This document shows, piece after piece, positions 26,511-35,075 of a stretch of 64,000 bases of DNA. Within the stretch, counting starts at the first letter, position 1. Each line of letters starts with the position of its first letter. This DNA comes from Portibacter marinus (lineage in GTDB: Bacteria > Bacteroidota > Bacteroidia > Chitinophagales > Saprospiraceae). The stretch lies in the NCBI RefSeq assembly GCF_021533195.1, contig NZ_JAJNKB010000004.1, forward strand, positions 310,001-374,000, written 5' to 3'. The notes under the pieces are model-generated. The model saw only the letters and a program-made list of their open reading frames with translations, made no database searches and was not told where the DNA came from. The translations under genes and the position numbers were made by a program.

Positions 26511-29500
26511 CTAACGGTCTTCATCTTCGAAGTCTTCTAGTGTACTTCCTAACTTAAAGTTATCTTTCACAAAATTACACCATTTACAATCCTCCTTTTC
26601 ACAACCGGGTGTAAATTCCTTATTCAAGATTTTGATATAAGAGGATTTTAATTGTTCGCCTACCATTTCTATTTCCCAATCACTTACGTCAAAACGTACT
26701 TTTTTAAATTGGTGGTTATACTCTTCCAAGTAATCCATGGTGCCAGATTTCATTGGCTTGGGAAGCTTCGCATCCGCATTTAAAAGTATCTTATAAAACA
26801 CTATTTGCCTCCAGTAATCTCCTCCCAGGTCTTCGTCACCCACAGGAGGCTTCAACTTATCCCTGGAATTGCCATAACTCCCCGTTTTGTAATCGGTGAC
26901 TTCCAGATGGTTTTGAAAAATATCCACTCTGTCTAAAACCCCTTTGATAGGTACTCCTTCGTGCGTAGTCAAGTCAATGTTGTATTCAACTTTATAGTGG
27001 AGCGGTTTGGTCCACTCAACTTGATACTCCTTGTAATAACCCTCTAAAGTACTTCGTCCGTGAATCAATAGATCCTCATATTCTTTCTTTGTATAGTGTG
27101 ATCGTGTTCTTTCCAGTCCCTTCTCGAAGAACTTTAATAATTCTTCTATTGCTGGAATTTTTCGATCCGGATCCTCATCAATTTTTATAAAAAATTGCTC
27201 CAGTGCATAATGCATGGCTTTACCAAATCCCATATTGGCATTTCTAGCTTGCGGAACTCTAAGAATCCCTTCAAAGTAAAATTCGAGCGGACATCTCAAG
27301 TATTTATTCAGATTCGTCACACTAAGACTAAAGCTCTCCAGGATTCTATCTACCAGATCTATAACGATCAGGTCTATTTCATTTTCATGGTATCTCATCA
27401 GGTCAGCCTTATACTGTAGCACTTTTTCATTGTCAATGGTCACTTTTTCAAACTCATCCACATGTTGAATTTCAGTCAAAAATTTAGAGGGCTCCAATGC
27501 TTTCCCTTCGTCATCAGCCTCCGCAAAACTAATGGATAAATAATCTTTTGCCCTTGTCATTGCCACAAAGAAAAGTCTCCTGTCATCCTGCTCATCGTTC
27601 TCTTCCGAGTCGGGTATCCAGTCTTTAGGAAACTTGAACTTAGTCGTGCTCGGACGTTTAGCCTCCCAATTCTTACTCTCAGATTTTATGATATAGACTC
27701 TCTCAAATTCTAGTCCCTTAGAACCATGAGCGGTCATAAAATTGACCCCATTTTCATTAGACACAATTTTTTCGAAAGGTAGCCGAATATCATTATCGTG
27801 CATGATGTTGATGAACTCCAGAAACTCCGATAAAGTCAAATCTGGTTTTTTAGCACTTTCAAGCTTGAGAAAATCAAAAAAAGTATTGATCAATTGCAGT
27901 CGCCATGTTCGATCAGGAGAATTCATTACGGTATCTAAAATATTACCAGATGTCAGTACTTTCTCGAGCAAAACCTGGAGTGTCATGTTTTTAGACATGC
28001 CTATCCAAGACTGGAGTAACGCATAGGTTTGTTGTAACTTCTCCTGTTCTTTCAGATGAAGACTTTCTAAAATTTTAGGAGAAGATAACACCGTATCCCA
28101 GGACCGATCATCTTCGTCATCGTCGGATCTGCATGAACAATATACCGCCACTTTTCCAATATCTCTGGGCACAAGTCCGAAGTATTCGTAGTGCAATATT
28201 TCGAAAAGTAGATGGTTCGCCGTATCCAGAAATTGGCCTTCTTGCTCAACATAACGTAGAATATTCAGAATCCTATGAATTTCAGGCGTATCCAAAACAT
28301 TCAATTTCCGCTTGATATTCATCGGTACGTTCTTGAGTTCAAGATACTTCGCAATATTCTCAGCGTGTTTATGTCGGGTATAAATGATGGCTATCTCAGA
28401 TAGATCATAATCATCTTCGCGAAGCTTTAAAATCTCATCAGCGATAAATATTTCTTCTTGAGTATGGTTCTGAAAAACCTGGATGTGTGGTTTAACTTGA
28501 ATCTCCTGATCGCCCCTACTTTCTGTCAATGTTTTAGAGATCTTTCCATCAAACTCATGAACCAATCGCTTTTCATTTCTGGAGATCAGACGAGTTGCAC
28601 TATCCAGTATAGCCTGTGATGATCGGTAATTGTTTTCCAGAACAATGATATCCGGATTATACTTCTGCGCAAATTGAGTAATGTTTTCCATGTTAGCTCC
28701 TTGAAAGCGGTAAATGGATTGATCATCGTCTCCCACCACAAATAAGTTGGGGTCTTCCCAGTAAGAAGCCAGGAGATCTACCAATTGATTTTGAGCACCA
28801 TTGGTATCCTGGTATTCATCTACCAAAATGAATTGATAACGTTCCTGGTACTCCAGTAGCAGTTCAGGTTTTTCCTGGAACTTCTCAATCACCCATAGAA
28901 TCATATCGTTGTAGTCAAATCTTTCTCGAGCTGCGAGTAATTTTTGGTATTTAGGAAATTCCTGAAGACCGGCTATCAGTTTTTGCAAAGGGGCCGTATC
29001 TTTACGAATGGCATTTAATTTAGGCTCACCCTTCTTGTAACCCCTACCTGATTTTTTGTAGATATAATCTTCATTCGTTGGATCCTCTATGACTGCAATC
29101 TTCTCTTCACAATGACTGATTAATTGATTGATATCCCAACCTTCCTGCTTGATAACTGAAAATAAATCCATCAATGGCTTTCGTTCATAATATTTATTAC
29201 CCTTGAATCTTTTCAGAGTGTGATCCGGTGGAAATTCATCGATGATCTTTTTGATAATCTCTGTTTGTTCCAATTCTGAGACTGCTTGCAGGTCGTAGTA
29301 TCCTCCAAAATGCTCAATATTTTCCTGTATGATTTTAGAACAAAAAGCATGAAAGGTGTAAATGGAAACATTGTAAGCTTCAGGACCAATAAACTTAAGC
29401 AACCTTTTCCTCATGGCAACAGCTCCGGCATCGGTGAATGTCAATGCCAGAATATTAGATGCCTGCGCATCGGTTTGTTGAAGAATGTGTCCTATTCTTG

Positions 29501-29654
29501 CTGCCAGTAGTTGTGTCTTTCCAGTTCCAGGTCCGGCAACAACCAGCACAGCGCCATCGGTTTTTTCTACAGCAACCCTTTGCATGGGATTAAGCGAGGC
29601 CATGGCTTTCTCAAATTCTTGCTGATAAGCTTGAATATCTTCATCTTTTCTCAT
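26511..29654 (-). CDS. UvrD/Rep-type helicase fused to an Fe-S PD-(D/E)XK nuclease
   Basis: This is a superfamily-1A DNA helicase, 1047 aa from the ATG at 29654 (an upstream in-frame start adds only 11 unlikely residues). The N-terminal LNPMQRVAVEKTDG and Walker A AGPGTGKTQ are followed by LALTFTDAGAVAMRKRL (motif Ia), LVDEYQDTN (motif II), VVGDDDQSIYRFQGA (motif III), MTAHGSKGLEFERVYI (motif V) and FFVAMTRAKDYLSI (motif VI). The C-terminus is a RecB-like nuclease: FGKAMHYALEQF, GVLDRVDIF and TDYKTGS. Its cysteines, LRCPLEFYF and CEKEDCKWC, match the four-cysteine iron-sulphur arrangement of AddB and Cas4. A role in double-strand-break or stalled-fork processing is likely. Confidence 0.9.
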   Translation of the reverse strand: MRKDEDIQAYQQEFEKAMASLNPMQRVAVEKTDGAVLVVAGPGTGKTQLLAARIGHILQQTDAQASNILALTFTDAGAVAMRKRLLKFIGPEAYNVSIYTFHAFCSKIIQENIEHFGGYYDLQAVSELEQTEIIKKIIDEFPPDHTLKRFKGNKYYERKPLMDLFSVIKQEGWDINQLISHCEEKIAVIEDPTNEDYIYKKSGRGYKKGEPKLNAIRKDTAPLQKLIAGLQEFPKYQKLLAARERFDYNDMILWVIEKFQEKPELLLEYQERYQFILVDEYQDTNGAQNQLVDLLASYWEDPNLFVVGDDDQSIYRFQGANMENITQFAQKYNPDIIVLENNYRSSQAILDSATRLISRNEKRLVHEFDGKISKTLTESRGDQEIQVKPHIQVFQNHTQEEIFIADEILKLREDDYDLSEIAIIYTRHKHAENIAKYLELKNVPMNIKRKLNVLDTPEIHRILNILRYVEQEGQFLDTANHLLFEILHYEYFGLVPRDIGKVAVYCSCRSDDDEDDRSWDTVLSSPKILESLHLKEQEKLQQTYALLQSWIGMSKNMTLQVLLEKVLTSGNILDTVMNSPDRTWRLQLINTFFDFLKLESAKKPDLTLSEFLEFINIMHDNDIRLPFEKIVSNENGVNFMTAHGSKGLEFERVYIIKSESKNWEAKRPSTTKFKFPKDWIPDSEENDEQDDRRLFFVAMTRAKDYLSISFAEADDEGKALEPSKFLTEIQHVDEFEKVTIDNEKVLQYKADLMRYHENEIDLIVIDLVDRILESFSLSVTNLNKYLRCPLEFYFEGILRVPQARNANMGFGKAMHYALEQFFIKIDEDPDRKIPAIEELLKFFEKGLERTRSHYTKKEYEDLLIHGRSTLEGYYKEYQVEWTKPLHYKVEYNIDLTTHEGVPIKGVLDRVDIFQNHLEVTDYKTGSYGNSRDKLKPPVGDEDLGGDYWRQIVFYKILLNADAKLPKPMKSGTMDYLEEYNHQFKKVRFDVSDWEIEMVGEQLKSSYIKILNKEFTPGCEKEDCKWCNFVKDNFKLGSTLEDFEDEDR

Positions 29655-29708
29655 GATGCAATGTATAAATAGGGCGTGGATAAACAAAATTACCCGATGT
29701 GCCTTATG

Positions 29709-30134
29709 TTAATTTTTAATCACTGATCTAAGTTCCCGCAACTTTTCTGGTAATACTAGCGAAAGTTCGTTTTCCTCAAAAGGATCTTCGATAACATTAT
29801 ACAATTGAATTTCTTCTCCAGACTTATTGATTGAATCTGGTAAGATTAATTTATAAGGTTGCGCATAAACGATCTGGTAGTTTAAGCTTTCATTGATTTC
29901 ATTAAAATCGTGCTGATAGATTTCGCCCGTGAAATGCATTCGTTTTTGCCTGATCTCTTCGTCCAGAATATTAATGCCATCTATGGAGTCAGGTACTGGT
30001 ATGCCGACCAATTCCAGTAATGTCGGAATGATATCAAGACTGCTTGTAAATGTTTCTTCATCCATTTTTGGATCAATCTTTCCTTCCCACTTATACATGA
30101 TGGGAGTACGCATTCCATCTTCCTTCAGAATCAC
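29709..30134 (-). pseudogene. Sulfatase C-terminal fragment (5' truncated)
   Basis: The reading frame gives 141 residues from a GTG at 30134. These match only the C-terminal third of a sulfatase: LKEDGMRTPIMYKWEGKID, then SSLDIIPTLLELVGIPVPDSIDGINI, and YKLILPDSINKSGEEIQLYNV. The catalytic CxPSR/SxPSR formylglycine motif and metal-binding aspartates, which lie in the missing N-terminal part, are absent. The frame continues upstream for only three sense codons before a TAA. It is therefore a decayed remnant, not a functional enzyme. Confidence 0.8.
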
Positions 30135-30242
30135 ATTGAATGATTAGCAGGGCAAAAAATAAATAAGGATCGCTCTAAGCATAATAACAAGTTAAAACAT
30201 ACTGAAATACTCTCTCTATTTAACCAATTGAGGATGTTTAAT

Positions 30243-30437
30243 TTAAGTTAATGACTTTATATTGCCAAACTGTTCTGGGCGGTTATGATGACCATATTTT
30301 ACATTCTCAATATAGATGTTTAGATCAATGGGGTCACTTTTATATGTTTACCATCCTCCTTATGACGGGAAATCATTATTTTAGGTGCGGCATCATCCCT
30401 AAGCTGCACTGTTAACCTTTTAAAACAAAACGAAATG
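30243..30437 (-). pseudogene. Possible decayed coding fragment
   Basis: On the minus strand two adjacent frames give protein-like text that joins across a frame change near 30335: LTVQLRDDAAPKIMISRHKE and so on in one frame, then NIYIENVKYGHHNRPEQFGN ending at a TAA in the other. I do not recognise the family. It lies beside the sulfatase remnant on the same strand, so both could be pieces of one eroded locus. This is weak evidence. The rest of 30135-30434 contains nothing else I can name. Confidence 0.25.
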
Positions 30438-31154
30438 ACCATCATTGCATTTATCATTGGACTCATCATTGGAATTATTGCTGGATATTTCATAGGAAAT
30501 AGAAACACAGTGGATGGCACAGAAACATCCACTGATCCAGATTTTGACTACAGCGATCCTGAAATTGAAAACATCAATGAGAATTTATTAGATGAAAAAG
30601 GCGAATACCGATTTATTAATAAAATGAACGGAGAGAACTTGAGATACATCAGTTTTATGGATTCTTTGCTTATGGATCTGAATGACGCCAATAAAGACCT
30701 TATCAACAACTATTGTAGAAATCAGGAAACAGCACTATCATTGCTCCAGGCCAAACAGATTGCCGAGACAAATACAGGATTTACTTATGCTCAAAGACAA
30801 CAGTATTTAAGTGAATTCGAAGAAGGGATTAGCCGTAAACATGAAGAATTCTACAAAACTTGCCCACCTTCCAAGGATGAGGATCAACCACGAGATTGGT
30901 GGAGTGGTGAAGCAGCATTCATTGTTATGAACCTCGTTCCCTCATTGAAAGTTTCTGTCACCCTTATTGGTCCAAATGGTAATGTTTCACGTGAAGTCAA
31001 GTCAAAAGGACCATTGTTTGACATGAATCCAGCACTAGAGGAAATAAATACTCCAGGAATTTATACGATCCATTATAAAATTGATGATCTTGAGTTAAAT
31101 ACAACATTTAACTTTAAGCAAAAATTTTGGGGTAACCAGGCAACTTCTAACTAG
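30435..31154 (+). CDS. Membrane-anchored hypothetical protein upstream of the CHAT gene
   Basis: This 239-aa protein has an N-terminal membrane anchor (IIAFIIGLIIGIIAGYFIGN), an acidic linker, an alpha-helical region (about residues 55-150, probable coiled coil) and a C-terminal beta domain with LKVSVTLIGPNGNVSREV and PGIYTIHYKIDDLELNTTF, reminiscent of an Ig-like or carboxypeptidase-regulatory fold. I do not recognise the family. The 3' end overlaps the upstream, signal-peptide-encoding extension of the CHAT gene frame. That arrangement suggests translational coupling and a shared role, perhaps as a membrane partner or substrate of the CHAT protein (inference). Confidence 0.7.
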   Translation: MTIIAFIIGLIIGIIAGYFIGNRNTVDGTETSTDPDFDYSDPEIENINENLLDEKGEYRFINKMNGENLRYISFMDSLLMDLNDANKDLINNYCRNQETALSLLQAKQIAETNTGFTYAQRQQYLSEFEEGISRKHEEFYKTCPPSKDEDQPRDWWSGEAAFIVMNLVPSLKVSVTLIGPNGNVSREVKSKGPLFDMNPALEEINTPGIYTIHYKIDDLELNTTFNFKQKFWGNQATSN

Positions 31155-31281
31155 CTTCTATCTTTTATTCTTTATCTCAAGTAGTACTGTTCTACTTGCT
31201 GGTCAAGACTGCAATACAATAAGACAACGAGCAGAACAGTATATTTATTCAAAGGGTGAGGACCGCAATATTCAAGTTTAT

Positions 31282-33807
31282 TTGCGCAACAGCGGCTGTC
31301 TTGAATATCTTGATACTCTGTACGCTCATTGGTCCAGAAGATATGACTTAGCAGTCAAGGAATTTGACTTTCGTGAACAAGAGCAGACTTTGAAAGTCTT
31401 AGAAAAGCTACTCGACTTTTCATATACCAATCCTGATGATTCTACCTATCAACAATTAGACTATAAATTAAAACAAGGTGTCTTCAGAAAAAATATTGGC
31501 GACCTCACACTGGCTAAAAAAACGCTAGAAGAATTACTGGTTGAAATTGAAAGTCCAGTGGATCGACCTCTAAAAATATTCCAAATCTATTTCTATGCAT
31601 TGTATATCCTTTCTGACATAGAGAAACTAAAATCTAATTACAACAAAGCTATAGAATACTTAGATCAGGCCATAAGACTAGAAATTCAAAGAGCATTGCA
31701 ACAAAAATTGCCTCCTCATATCGCAACTCCTCTTGCAAGAAAAGCCGAATTATGGGAATATTTAGAAAATAAAGAAGACGCGCTTAGACTTTACCGAAAT
31801 TCAAGCGATAATTTTATAGAAACACTAAGAAATCAAACACCAGATTGGGTAGCAAAATACAACTATCACAACATCTCTTATTTACGAAAAGAATTAGACT
31901 TTGCCATTCAGCACGGGCTCATGGAAAGATCTGAATATTTAATTGATGTTATACGTCAGCTGCAAGAAGCAGATCATATTCAAAACAACAAAACTTATTT
32001 ACTGCTTGCTGAATATTTCTTAAAGTCAGAGCAATTGGACTCTTCTGATTATTATTATCAGAAAGCCAAGGAAGGCATATTCTCTATTTCTGCCAACTAT
32101 GATGAAAAATTAAGGTATCATCTTTCCATAGCGAGTAATCGTTTTTCTCAAGACACATCTGTGATTTTACATGCTATCCAACAGGCAGAGACTTATTCTG
32201 ACTCCATACGAAATACAAGTCCGATTTGGTCAAGAGATATGATTTTAGTTACAAAGATAAAAGTGGCCTATCTGAAAAGCATCGGCAAGGACAATGAGGT
32301 TCTAAATACAGTAGCCAAATTGGTTAGCGAGCTGAAAGGTAGACTTTCAGACGCTATCATTCTTAAAGACCACATCAATTTTGTCCAAGAATTCTATCCA
32401 ATCCTTGAGCTGGGCCTTGAAGTAGTTAAAGACAACAAGTACCAAAATGATGACTTAACCTTCCAGATCTTAGAATGTACCAAAGCATTAAGCCTTTATA
32501 AAGCTTCCGCCTTTTCACGTCAAAATCTAGCCCAAAATAATGAAGAGGAAGTTCAACGATACAAATATCTTACCGCACTAAGAAGCCAGTATAGATTAGA
32601 GATCGCAGAAGGAAAAGAGACGATCATCAATCAAAATCGTTTGTTTGAACTAAACAATCAGATTGAAAAACTGCACCAGAACATTACTTCCTTGCGAAAC
32701 GATATCAATCTCGATGTCTTTGAATACCAAAGCATTCTTGAAGCACATGAACATATACAATGTTTCGCAGGATCCAGAAATTATTATTTCAACCTTATCA
32801 ATAAGCACAGAACAAAGTTGATCTCTCTTCCCACATCTGAAGTTGAGAAAAAAGCCAAAACATTGATCAATGACATTGACAATTATAATAGCACTAAGTA
32901 TAAATCATCCTCGCAGCAACTTTTGATATTATTGAACCCGGTTTTACAAGAGCTTAGGAGGAAGAACATACTAATTTCTTCGGATGGCATTTTAAATCTG
33001 GTGCCACTTGATGCTTTACAAAACAATGATGAAATTCCTTTACTGGAAACCTTTGCTTTCTCCAGAGTTCCTTCTGCAAAAATCTACCATTATCTAAAAA
33101 GCCATACCACGCCAAAAGAAATCAGACCTGTCATTTTTCGACCTTCTGAAGATCCTAGCGAGCTACCACTCGATTATGCAGAACAAGAGTGTGAAGCAGT
33201 CAGCGACCTTCTGGAAAGCCTTTATTTCGCAAATGGCGATGCTACAAAAGATCAATTCATTGCCAATAGTAGTCATTACAATCTGTTGCATTTAGCAACA
33301 CATGCCCGTGGCATCAATGAAGATCCAAGCTTATCTTATATCCGATTCACGAATGGCAAACTTAGTTTTGACGAAATTGAATCGCTGATATTAGACGCAG
33401 AGCTGGTATACCTTTCTGCTTGCGAAACCAATACAGGACAAAACTACACCGGAGAAGGTATCCTCAGTCTTTCCCGAAACTTCCTTGCTTCCGGAGCAAA
33501 TGCTGTCGTATCCAGTCTTTGGTCCATACCAGATCAATCAACCTCGGAAATCACTGTTAACTTTTATCGTTATCTAAAAAAAGGTGAAAGCAAGTCAGAG
33601 TCGCTCAGAAAAGCAAAATTGGATTTTATTGATGCTCATCCCATTGAAGGAAAGCATCCTTATTATTGGGCTGGATTGATCATTACAGGTAACGATAGAC
33701 CTTTATATATGGACCATAATTGGCTGTATTGGATAGCCGGCATTGCGGTCTTACTTTTAATTCTTTTGCTGCTCAAGAAAGTCTTCAATCCATCGCACCC
33801 GGTCTGA
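31282..33807 (+). CDS. TPR-CHAT caspase-like protease, predicted exported and membrane-anchored
   Basis: At least 841 aa. The N-terminal two thirds are helical repeats (TPR-like; for example NKAIEYLDQAIRLEIQ and TLKVLEKLL). The C-terminal third is a CHAT domain with the caspase-type dyad H674 in LLHLATHARG and C714 in VYLSACETNTGQ, plus SRNFLASGANAVVSSLWSIP. A single membrane helix (WIAGIAVLLLILLLL) ends the protein. 31282 is only the first standard start codon (TTG). The frame is open back to 31099 and encodes what looks like a signal peptide, LLTSFYLLFFISSSTVLLAG, but without ATG, GTG or TTG. The real start is therefore unresolved. The 3' end overlaps the convergent anti-sigma gene by 51 nt. 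Confidence 0.85.
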   Translation: MRNSGCLEYLDTLYAHWSRRYDLAVKEFDFREQEQTLKVLEKLLDFSYTNPDDSTYQQLDYKLKQGVFRKNIGDLTLAKKTLEELLVEIESPVDRPLKIFQIYFYALYILSDIEKLKSNYNKAIEYLDQAIRLEIQRALQQKLPPHIATPLARKAELWEYLENKEDALRLYRNSSDNFIETLRNQTPDWVAKYNYHNISYLRKELDFAIQHGLMERSEYLIDVIRQLQEADHIQNNKTYLLLAEYFLKSEQLDSSDYYYQKAKEGIFSISANYDEKLRYHLSIASNRFSQDTSVILHAIQQAETYSDSIRNTSPIWSRDMILVTKIKVAYLKSIGKDNEVLNTVAKLVSELKGRLSDAIILKDHINFVQEFYPILELGLEVVKDNKYQNDDLTFQILECTKALSLYKASAFSRQNLAQNNEEEVQRYKYLTALRSQYRLEIAEGKETIINQNRLFELNNQIEKLHQNITSLRNDINLDVFEYQSILEAHEHIQCFAGSRNYYFNLINKHRTKLISLPTSEVEKKAKTLINDIDNYNSTKYKSSSQQLLILLNPVLQELRRKNILISSDGILNLVPLDALQNNDEIPLLETFAFSRVPSAKIYHYLKSHTTPKEIRPVIFRPSEDPSELPLDYAEQECEAVSDLLESLYFANGDATKDQFIANSSHYNLLHLATHARGINEDPSLSYIRFTNGKLSFDEIESLILDAELVYLSACETNTGQNYTGEGILSLSRNFLASGANAVVSSLWSIPDQSTSEITVNFYRYLKKGESKSESLRKAKLDFIDAHPIEGKHPYYWAGLIITGNDRPLYMDHNWLYWIAGIAVLLLILLLLKKVFNPSHPV

Positions 33808-34344
33808 CTTGATATGATCTGAAGGAAACTCCGGCAGATATAGCGATACACTATCATAAACTCCTCTCTTTAGAAACATTTCCGCGATCCAAAGGTCTTT
33901 CTCATTCTCTGGCAGATCAGCAATGTTTTCAATATCCAGCTTATGGTCCTGAATATCACCTCCCTTCCTGAATTCTGATAATATGCTTGCCAATTCATTA
34001 GCACCACCTCTCGTTCCCGGCCACATCGGCTCCCGATATTCCATCGCATAGATCGAAGGCGTCTCGTCTATCATTGACCAAACAAGAATAGTACCTAAAA
34101 AAATTAAAAGAAACGCCGCAATACCCAACCAAATCCACTGCCGACTCATCCCCCCTTTTTGCTGCTCCAATACTTCTCTCATCTCCATTTCTAGTAATCC
34201 TTTCGAGATTTTTTGTGCCAACAGCGCCTTTTGATATTGATCTTTTAAAATGGCATCTTTCTTCATATCGTTCTGAAACTTTACCTTATCTGATTCAGAT
34301 AGTTCATCATCCAGATAGGCTTGTATTCTGTCGACCTTATCCAT
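33757..34344 (-). CDS. Anti-sigma-factor-like membrane protein
   Basis: This 195-aa protein has a cytoplasmic N-terminal segment typical of anti-sigma-like proteins in Bacteroidota (IQAYLDDELSESDKVKFQND), one membrane helix (WIWLGIAAFLLIFLGTILVW, around residues 70-90) and a periplasmic C-terminal domain of about 100 residues. No HxxxCxxC zinc motif is present. The start overlaps the end of the sigma factor gene by 8 nt, so the two are translationally coupled. The role as inhibitor of that sigma factor is inferred from this order and topology. The convergent overlap with the CHAT gene is unusual and puts a candidate protease next to a candidate substrate. Confidence 0.72.
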   Translation of the reverse strand: MDKVDRIQAYLDDELSESDKVKFQNDMKKDAILKDQYQKALLAQKISKGLLEMEMREVLEQQKGGMSRQWIWLGIAAFLLIFLGTILVWSMIDETPSIYAMEYREPMWPGTRGGANELASILSEFRKGGDIQDHKLDIENIADLPENEKDLWIAEMFLKRGVYDSVSLYLPEFPSDHIKSDRVRWIEDFLEQQKN

Positions 34345-34936
34345 GATTCTTCAGTATTTTTTCCAGATGGGGATGTTCATTCACCAACTGCAGCAATTCT
34401 TGAAAACACTTATATTTCTTTTTTCTTGCCATCATATCACTTTTATAACCTAACAATTCAGCAATCTCTTTCATACTGTAGTTGCTCGCCCAATAGGTCA
34501 GTACCTCACGACAATTTCTACCCAAGCGAGATAAAACCAGATTGATCAACGACTGTTGTTCTTTATCTATGATCAATTCGAGTGCATGATCCTCTGATTC
34601 AGGGGTCTCCATTACATCATCTAAAGGATCATGGTTTAAGCCTTTTGAGATCTGCTTTCTATATGCCCTTTTGCCAATGACAACAATGTAGTTGAAAAGG
34701 TCAGAGTTCAATTCAAACTCTTTTCTTCGAATAACAGAATGGGCAAATGCAATGATTGAATCAGTATAAATCGCATTAAAAACAGACTTGGGCCAACCCT
34801 CATTTCTAATCATCTTTTTAAAACTATTGCGAAGCTTTGGATTTTTATAAAGCATAATAATCACCTCGTCTCGTCCTTCCTTTCCTGACCTGATTAGATC
34901 CAGTAATGCGTTGGCTTCATTGAGGCTCTTATTCAT
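34337..34936 (-). CDS. RNA polymerase sigma factor, ECF-like (sigma-70 family)
   Basis: This 199-aa protein has region 2-like helices (SDLFNYIVVIGKRAYRKQI) and a C-terminal sigma region 4 helix-turn-helix: LGRNCREVLTYWASNYSMKE, then IAELLGYKSDMMARKKKYKC. The N-terminal helices (residues 1-60) are typical of a divergent ECF-like group frequent in Saprospiria. It is followed by an anti-sigma-like gene in an overlapping arrangement. Its target promoters are unknown; the 139 nt upstream of it are the natural place to look for autoregulation, but I see no clear recognition motif there. Confidence 0.82.
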   Translation of the reverse strand: MNKSLNEANALLDLIRSGKEGRDEVIIMLYKNPKLRNSFKKMIRNEGWPKSVFNAIYTDSIIAFAHSVIRRKEFELNSDLFNYIVVIGKRAYRKQISKGLNHDPLDDVMETPESEDHALELIIDKEQQSLINLVLSRLGRNCREVLTYWASNYSMKEIAELLGYKSDMMARKKKYKCFQELLQLVNEHPHLEKILKNHG

Positions 34937-35075
34937 TAAGAGTGGTTTAGTGTTGCTTTTATGACCTTTAAAATAGGAAAAGTTTAAAAATGTAGTTTTT
35001 CTTGTGTTCGCTAATTGTCAGGAGGGTATAAAACCAGGACCTATGGTGTTTGACAATCGTAGTTGGAAATTTCTT

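Noticed and set aside
30435-34936. Type III-E CRISPR (Craspase) locus
   Set aside because: Only the TPR-CHAT and sigma-like parts are present; there is no gRAMP/Cas7-11, Cas1 or array. The CHAT and anti-sigma proteins here are membrane-anchored.
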